Assembly: GCA_046154695.1 (NCBI GenBank) | Contig: JBJXFI010000019.1 | Span: 1 to 16,900, forward strand | Origin: DALYLB01 sp046154695 | GTDB taxonomy: Bacteria; Acidobacteriota; Blastocatellia; RBC074 | Reading direction: 5' to 3' | DNA: 16,900 bases | In this document: piece by piece, positions 7,682 to 16,900 of the stretch | How the letters are laid out: every line of letters begins with the position of its first letter | How positions within the stretch are numbered: the stretch's first letter is position 1 | Notes under the pieces: model-generated | Told to the model about the DNA's origin: nothing | What the model saw: the letters and a program-made list of their open reading frames with translations, nothing else | The model's database searches: none | Program-made: the position numbers and the translations under genes

Positions 7682-10600
7682 ATGTCTGTTATGAGGGGCT
7701 TTAACCTTCGACGTTTACTCACGCAATCGCCCAATCAACACCACAATTTTTCCAACCTGACGATGTTATGGCTCGGGTTGTTTGCCGTTATTTTTCTCTC
7801 GACGCCGTTTGTCTGGAAGAGCGTGGCCGCGCGCCGGTCGCAGGCGGACAGGGAGCAATCGAGAGGGACGAGAATTGAGAAGCTGCCCCGGGTGGGCACC
7901 ATCGGGCCGGTATTGACGGCGGGCGTCGCTCCGAAATACACCGCTTTCCAGGCGGCGCCGCTGCAAGGTTGCACGGTGAATTGCACGGCGACGGTGCCGG
8001 CGACGGGGCAGAACGGCGTGGCCATTGGGTTTGCGGCAACGGCGTCGACCACGGGATGCACGGCGCAGCCGACGTTTGAATGGGATTTCGGGGATGGGGG
8101 GGCGAAGTCGAGCCAGCAGAATCCCTCGAAGACCTATGCGAGCGCGGGGACCTATAACTGGACGCTGACGACCACGGTCAGCAGCGGATCGACGAGCATC
8201 GACACGATCGCGGGCGGGCTGGGCGAGGGAAATCCGGCCAGGCAGGCGGCGTTCGGCGTATTGTCCGGCGTCGCGCGCGATCCGCAGGGGCGCGGGATCT
8301 ATGTCGCGGACAGGATCGACAACGGCAATTACATTCGTTTTATCAATACGGGCGCGCAGAGCGTGACGCTAGGCGGGCGAACGATCCTGGCCGGGACGGT
8401 GCGGGCGATTGCGGGAGGCGGCCTCGATCTCTCGGACAACATTCCCGCCCTGCAGGCGGACATCGGCGCGGTGAGCGGGCTGGGCATCAGCAATGACGGC
8501 AACCTGGTCTATTTCGCGAACAGCGTGGATGCCGTCGTTCGGGCGATCAACGTATCGGGATCGAATCAGACGGTCGGCAGTCAGACGGTGGCTTCGGGCC
8601 GCGTCGGCACGCTGGCGACGGGGTTCGGCACGAGCATAAATGGACTCTCGGTGCACCCGACGACAGGCGACGTATACGTCGCGGACGCGACCGCGGGATC
8701 GAACAAGGTGTTCAGGATCACGCCGGGCGGGCAGTCAACGCCCTTTGCCGGCAATGGAGCCAACACAAGGGCGGATGATGTGTTCTCCGCGGGGGCGGCG
8801 CTCAACATTCCGCTTCTGCAGCCGCGTGCGGTCAAGGTGGAGGCGAACGGCGGCGTGCTGATCGCCGACACGGGCCACGGCCGCGTTATTCGAGTGGATG
8901 CCGGCGGGTCGGCCTCGCTGGTCACACAGTTTTCGATCAACCAGCAGAGTGCGAATCCGTTTCCGTCGGGGCTGGCGATCCAGGGCGGCAGCATTTATGT
9001 CGCGAACGGCAATCTGCAGACGATTGTTCGCGCGACAGGCACGCCCACGACGATCGCCGGCACCACCGGGTCCGCGTGCGATTATTCGTCATCGAGCTGC
9101 GGCGACGGCGGTCCGGCGGCCAGCAGCGGATTCAACATGCTGGGCAGCACGGCGACGCCGCCGCTTGCGGCGATCGACGCGGACGCCAACGGAATCTTCG
9201 TGGCGGACCAGGGCGTGTCGGGCAAGGGGCGTGTTCGTTATATCAATCTGACGGGCGGCGTGGTGTCGCAGGCAGGCACGTCGGTGCCCGCGGGTGCGGT
9301 TCAGACCATCGCCGGGAGCGGCCTGGCCGCGCCTTACGATAACGGTCTCGCGACCGGGGCGACGTTCAACACGCCGACCGGCGTCGCGATCGACAGCAAC
9401 GGCAACCTGTGGGTCTCCGACACGATCAGCGCCCGCCTGCGCTTTATCAATCGCGGCGCGGCTTCGAGAACGATCTTCCCGGGCACGCAGTCGCAGCAGG
9501 TGGTTCCGGCCGGAACGATCGTGACGGTCAACGAGAATGTCGGCTCGGGCTCGAACGACGGCGTGCCGGTCATTCAGGCGGCCTTCGATTCTCCGCAGGG
9601 CCTCTTCACGACCGGACAGGGAGTGTACGTCGCCGATTCGAAGAGCGGGCCGACGGTTCCGCCGCAATTCAGCGGCCGACGAACCAGCCTGATCCGCTTC
9701 ATCAACACGACCGGCGCCAACGTGACGATCTTTCCGGCATCGACGGCGCCGATCGTCATTCCGCCGGGCAATATCTCCAAGATCGCGGGCGGCAGTGAAA
9801 ACTCGAGCAGCGTTGGCGATGGCGGGTTTGCGTTGAACGCCAAGTTCATCGGGGCGGCCGATGTGGTGGTGACGTCGAACGGCACGATCTATGTGGCTGA
9901 CGTCGGTCAGAAGGCGGTTCGCAAGATCGACGGGCAGACGGGCGTGGTCTCCAGCCTGGGGCTGCCCGCGAGGCAGTACACCGGCGTCGGGCTCGGCCCG
10001 GATGGCCGCCTGTATATCGCCAATTATGACGATGGCGTTATTCTGCGCGAGAACAGCGCCGGCAGCGGCACGTTCTCGAACCTGACGACGGGGTTGAACA
10101 AGCCTCGCGACGTCGCGGTCGGCGCGGACGGAACTTCGTATATCACGGTCGGTCTGACGACCTCGGGGATCAGCGGCGTCAATATTCACCAGATCGTGCA
10201 GGTGACATCGGGCGGCGCCGCGACGGTCATCGCGGGTTCGTCGGCCGGCTTCGCCGGCGACGGCGGGCCCGCGGCGAGCTCGCAGTTGAACATCTCGCCC
10301 TCGGCGCTGGTAGTCGGCTCGGGCACGACGAATCAACTGCCGGAGACGGTCAACATCGTGGCCGGCGCCGGCGGAGAAGTTCTCTTCACCGACAGCAACA
10401 ACAACCGTGTTCGCCGACTGAGCGCGAGCACCTCCGTCTGTGTGAAGACCGGAACGATCACCATCACGGGGAGCAATCCGGTTCCGAACATCGCGAGCAT
10501 CAGCCCGAACTCGGCGACGCAGAGCAGCGCGGCTTTCACGCTGACGGTCGACGGAACGGGCTTCATCCAGACTTCGGTCATTCGCTGGAAGGGCGCGGAT

Positions 10601-12307
10601 CGTCCGACGACCTATGTCAACAACACGCAATTGACGGCGCAGATTCCCGCGAGCGATCTGATAACGGCCGGCGCGGCCGCGGTGACGGTCTTCAATCCGG
10701 CGCCCGGCGGCGGCCTCTCGAACTCGTCGGACTTTTCGGTGAACGCGCCGAATCCGGTTCCGGCGATTTCCAGCCTGAGCCCGAACACGGCGGTCGAGGG
10801 CGGCGGCGGCTTCACGCTGACGGTGAACGGCAGCGGCTTTGTGAACGGATCGGTCGTCCGATGGGACGGCCAGCCCCGGACGACGGGCTTCGTCAGCGCG
10901 ACGCAGTTGACGGCGCAGATCCTCGCCACCGATATCGTGGGCGCGGGAACGGCGGCCGTCAGCGTCTTCAATCCGACGCCGGGCGGCGGTGTGTCGAACA
11001 TGGCCAGCTTCGCGATCACCTCCAACGCCAATCCGCAGCCGGCGCTGACCGCGATCAATCCGTCGTCGGCGACGGCGGGCGCGGCGGCCTTTACGCTGAC
11101 GACGACCGGTAACGGCTTCGTCTCCACATCGAAGATTCGCTGGAATGGATCGGACCTGACGACGACCTTCGTCAGCGCGACGCAGTTGACGGCGCAAGTG
11201 ACCGCCAACCTCGTCGCGACCGTGGGGGCGGCGCAGGTGACGGTCTTTTCGCCCACGCCCGGAGGCGGCTCTTCGGCGCCGCTGACCTTCACGATCAATT
11301 CCGTGTCGCAGAACAACCCGACGATCGCCTCGATCAACCCGGCGATGGTTGCCGTGGGCGGCGCCGGATTCACCATGACGATCACGGGGACGAACTTCGT
11401 CAGCGGCTCGACCGTCCGGATCGGCGGCAACAGCCGCGCTACGGCCTTCGTCAGCGCGACGCAGTTGACGGCCACGGTTCCGGCCGGCGACATCGCCGCG
11501 GCGGGCAGCCTGGATATTACGGTGCTCAATCCCGGCAACGCGACGGCCTCCAATGTCGTCAAGTTGGAGGTGATTGCGCCGGTGGCCAGCGTTTCGGCCG
11601 CGAGCTTCCTCGGACAGCGGATCGCCGCCGAGTCGATCGTCGCCGCCTTCGGCGTCAATCTGGCGACGGGCGTCGAGGTCGCGACCTTGACGCCGCTGCC
11701 GACAACGATGCTCGGCACCACGGTGAAGGTCCGGGACGCCGCGGGAATGGAGCGCAATGCGCCCCTCTTCTTCGTCGCGCCCTCGCAGATCAACTATCAG
11801 GTCCCGCCGGGAACCGTGGACGGCACGGCGACCGTGACCGTCACCAGCAATAACAAGGTGGTCGGCCTCGGCACGCTGGCCATCGCCAAGGTGGCGCCCG
11901 GCTTCATCAGCGCGAACTCGAACGGAACGGGCGTCGCCGCGGCCGTCGCGCTTCGCGTCAAGGGCAGTGCGCAGACCTTCGAATCCGTCGCCCGCTTCGA
12001 TCAGGGGACGTCGCGCTTCCTGCCGATCCAGATCGATCTCGGCGCCGCCGATGAACAGGTCTACCTGATCATGTACGGCACCGGGTTTCGTCAAAACACC
12101 GGCCTCGCCAATGTGAAGTTCAGCATTGGCGGCGCCGAATTGCCGGCGGCCGCGATCCTGTACGCAGGCGCCGCGCCCGGGTTCATCGGACTCGACCAGG
12201 CCAATCTCGGCCCGGTTCCACGGAGTCTGATCGGGCGCGGGACCGTCGATATCGTGATGACCGTGGACGGCCAGGTGGCCAATACGGTTCAAATCGCGAT
12301 CAAGTAG
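7682..12307 (+). CDS. Giant secreted PKD / NHL-propeller / IPT protein with Solibacter-type C-terminal domain (paralog 1)
   Basis: This 1541 aa protein is probably extracellular or surface-bound. It has a long polar N-region and one hydrophobic segment (28-45) that may be a signal peptide or anchor. A PKD domain follows at about 97-167 (EWDFGDGG, then TYASAGTYNWTLT), with Cys97, Cys101 and Cys126. Residues 172-915 form an NHL-type beta-propeller region with 12 blade motifs of the IYVAD kind (for example at 206, 331, 504, 649 and 736) and GDGGPAASS segments. Four IPT/TIG-like repeats span 933-1298. The C-terminus (about 1301-1541: ASFLGQRIAAESIVAAFG..., APLFFVAPSQINYQVP, QVYLIMYGTGFR, APGFIGLDQANLGPVP) matches the Solibacter-type domain TIGR03437. 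No catalytic motif is seen. The next gene is its tandem paralog. Confidence 0.9.
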   Translation: MSVMRGFNLRRLLTQSPNQHHNFSNLTMLWLGLFAVIFLSTPFVWKSVAARRSQADREQSRGTRIEKLPRVGTIGPVLTAGVAPKYTAFQAAPLQGCTVNCTATVPATGQNGVAIGFAATASTTGCTAQPTFEWDFGDGGAKSSQQNPSKTYASAGTYNWTLTTTVSSGSTSIDTIAGGLGEGNPARQAAFGVLSGVARDPQGRGIYVADRIDNGNYIRFINTGAQSVTLGGRTILAGTVRAIAGGGLDLSDNIPALQADIGAVSGLGISNDGNLVYFANSVDAVVRAINVSGSNQTVGSQTVASGRVGTLATGFGTSINGLSVHPTTGDVYVADATAGSNKVFRITPGGQSTPFAGNGANTRADDVFSAGAALNIPLLQPRAVKVEANGGVLIADTGHGRVIRVDAGGSASLVTQFSINQQSANPFPSGLAIQGGSIYVANGNLQTIVRATGTPTTIAGTTGSACDYSSSSCGDGGPAASSGFNMLGSTATPPLAAIDADANGIFVADQGVSGKGRVRYINLTGGVVSQAGTSVPAGAVQTIAGSGLAAPYDNGLATGATFNTPTGVAIDSNGNLWVSDTISARLRFINRGAASRTIFPGTQSQQVVPAGTIVTVNENVGSGSNDGVPVIQAAFDSPQGLFTTGQGVYVADSKSGPTVPPQFSGRRTSLIRFINTTGANVTIFPASTAPIVIPPGNISKIAGGSENSSSVGDGGFALNAKFIGAADVVVTSNGTIYVADVGQKAVRKIDGQTGVVSSLGLPARQYTGVGLGPDGRLYIANYDDGVILRENSAGSGTFSNLTTGLNKPRDVAVGADGTSYITVGLTTSGISGVNIHQIVQVTSGGAATVIAGSSAGFAGDGGPAASSQLNISPSALVVGSGTTNQLPETVNIVAGAGGEVLFTDSNNNRVRRLSASTSVCVKTGTITITGSNPVPNIASISPNSATQSSAAFTLTVDGTGFIQTSVIRWKGADRPTTYVNNTQLTAQIPASDLITAGAAAVTVFNPAPGGGLSNSSDFSVNAPNPVPAISSLSPNTAVEGGGGFTLTVNGSGFVNGSVVRWDGQPRTTGFVSATQLTAQILATDIVGAGTAAVSVFNPTPGGGVSNMASFAITSNANPQPALTAINPSSATAGAAAFTLTTTGNGFVSTSKIRWNGSDLTTTFVSATQLTAQVTANLVATVGAAQVTVFSPTPGGGSSAPLTFTINSVSQNNPTIASINPAMVAVGGAGFTMTITGTNFVSGSTVRIGGNSRATAFVSATQLTATVPAGDIAAAGSLDITVLNPGNATASNVVKLEVIAPVASVSAASFLGQRIAAESIVAAFGVNLATGVEVATLTPLPTTMLGTTVKVRDAAGMERNAPLFFVAPSQINYQVPPGTVDGTATVTVTSNNKVVGLGTLAIAKVAPGFISANSNGTGVAAAVALRVKGSAQTFESVARFDQGTSRFLPIQIDLGAADEQVYLIMYGTGFRQNTGLANVKFSIGGAELPAAAILYAGAAPGFIGLDQANLGPVPRSLIGRGTVDIVMTVDGQVANTVQIAIK
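10478..11575 (+). repeat. Array of four IPT/TIG-like repeats in paralog 1
   Basis: Four units of about 92-93 codons, each with NP.P.I.SI.P..A..G...FTLTV.G.GFV..S..RW, then TQLTA, then V.VFNP.PGGG. The TQLTA motif falls at residues 982, 1074, 1167 and 1260. Units 2, 3 and 4 share an identical 27-base stretch encoding FVSATQLTA at 10888-10914, 11167-11193 and 11446-11472, spaced exactly 279 bases apart. Unit 1 differs here (YVNNTQLTA). The fourth unit lacks the PGGG end motif. Confidence 0.85.
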
Positions 12308-12324
12308 TTCCTTCATAACTACGG

Positions 12325-12374
12325 ACACGAAGAACACGAAGCAGCGGCACTCCCGCTCTTCGTGTTCTTCGTGT
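12325..12374. repeat. 17-bp perfect palindromic element
   Basis: The left arm ACACGAAGAACACGAAG (12325-12341) is exactly complementary to 12358-12374. Inside, AGCGG (12343-12347) pairs with CCGCT (12353-12357), leaving a five-base loop and one bulged C. The arm itself is an internal repeat of ACACGAAG. It begins 18 bases after the stop of paralog 1. There is no T-run on the right side, so it is not a typical terminator, although such a stem could block exonucleases or polymerase. Confidence 0.9.
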
Positions 12375-12441
12375 ATATGAAAACTGGAATTCGAACAGAA
12401 GCATCCCACACGCCGTATCTGCTTCTCCTCGGAAAATGTTC

Positions 12442-12497
12442 GGAGTCCCGCCTTCAGGCGGTCTATCGCCATATCGGCCGCCTGAAGGCGGAACTCC
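12442..12497. repeat. REP-like paired palindrome (20-bp arms)
   Basis: The arm at 12442-12461 (GGAGTCCCGCCTTCAGGCGG) is complementary to 12478-12497 with one mismatch across 20 bases, around a 16-base spacer. Each arm is also a small palindrome of its own (CCGCCT-TC-AGGCGG). Two inverted hairpin units around a short linker is the layout of REP doublets (BIME-like). Partial similarity extends outwards to GGAAAATGTTC and AAATGTTCC. Confidence 0.8.
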
Positions 12498-12606
12498 AAA
12501 TGTTCCTTCCAGCGCCATCGTTGCCCGGATACCTGCCCCTGTCCTAAGAATCGCCCCGACTTGATAACTTTGCCGATCCCTGAGCGCCAGCGCAACCGAT
12601 TGTGGA

Positions 12607-12636
12607 TTGGTCCGTGTTTCAGCCCATCCCTATAGT
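12607..12636 (+). promoter_or_regulatory. Candidate promoter of giant paralog 2
   Basis: TTGGTC (12607-12612) and TATAGT (12631-12636) are 18 bases apart. Transcription would start near 12643, about 50 bases before the ATG at 12693, which has AAGGAAG upstream (12680s). This suggests that paralog 2 has its own promoter and does not depend on read-through past the palindromes. Confidence 0.45.
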
Positions 12637-12692
12637 TTGAATCAGAGCACAATCGGGCGAATCCGCTCTCAGGGGCTAGAAGGAAGTGTTTT

Positions 12693-16877
<4,185 letters not shown>

Positions 16878-16900
16878 CGATAACGGGGCGCGGCGGGAGG

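Larger units (their letters stand above)
12308..12692. other. Repeat-bearing spacer between the giant paralogs
   Basis: These 385 bases contain no credible gene. They hold two large inverted repeats (12325-12374 and 12442-12497) and a promoter candidate for the second giant gene (12607-12636). Short open frames across the repeats are repeat translations only. The section 12500-12600 shows nothing further. Confidence 0.7.

Noticed and set aside
10478..11575. Possible CRISPR-like array because of identical 27-base blocks at a regular period
   Set aside because: The blocks lie in frame inside a coding repeat (FVSATQLTA), the period is 279 bases and the sequence between them is related from unit to unit, unlike spacers.
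12300..12547. Small open frames with HEEHEE-like or GVPPSGGR-like peptides
   Set aside because: They are translations of the two palindromic repeats between the giant genes and have no independent support.

Overview
The window looks like chromosomal DNA of an Acidobacteriota member (Solibacteres or Blastocatellia type). The main reason is that both very large proteins on the right end in the C-terminal domain first described in Solibacter (TIGR03437 type). High GC, an ECF sigma factor with a zinc-finger anti-sigma factor, and huge secreted NHL-propeller/IPT proteins fit this. No phage genes, insertion sequence, CRISPR array or replication origin is visible.

Layout. (1) Positions 61-2125, minus strand: a compact operon of ECF sigma factor, membrane anti-sigma factor and an exported protein with a secretin N-domain-like fold, ending in a hairpin/T-run terminator at 15-37. 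(2) 2231-2821, minus: a uracil-DNA glycosylase of the Fe-S superfamily with mixed family 4 and family 5 features. (3) Divergently, 2986-3372: a small four-helix membrane protein with a good upstream promoter candidate. (4) 3426-7107: two full-length ABC exporter half-transporters. Each lacks a different catalytic element, so together they predict one heterodimeric exporter with one active and one degenerate ATP site. A terminator-like hairpin sits between them. (5) 7108-7681: a non-coding stretch, AT-rich on its left side, holding a tRNA-Thr(CGT) gene with an encoded CCA. (6) 7682-16877: two tandem paralogous giant secreted proteins (1541 and 1394 aa) with the same order: export signal, PKD domain, long NHL-type beta-propeller region with 12 blade motifs, IPT/TIG-like repeats (4 versus 3), Solibacter-type C-terminal domain. 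The 385 bp between them carry two large palindromic elements that look like dispersed REP-type repeats.

How the parts may work together. The sigma/anti-sigma pair should form an envelope-responsive switch that also controls the third gene. The two ABC proteins should act as one pump. The paralogous giants are probably surface or extracellular proteins; their substrate or partner cannot be read from sequence. Nothing here proves a wholly new system. The least explained items are the giant tandem paralogs with a recently expanded IPT array, the palindromic repeat pair between them, and the secretin-like third member of the sigma operon.
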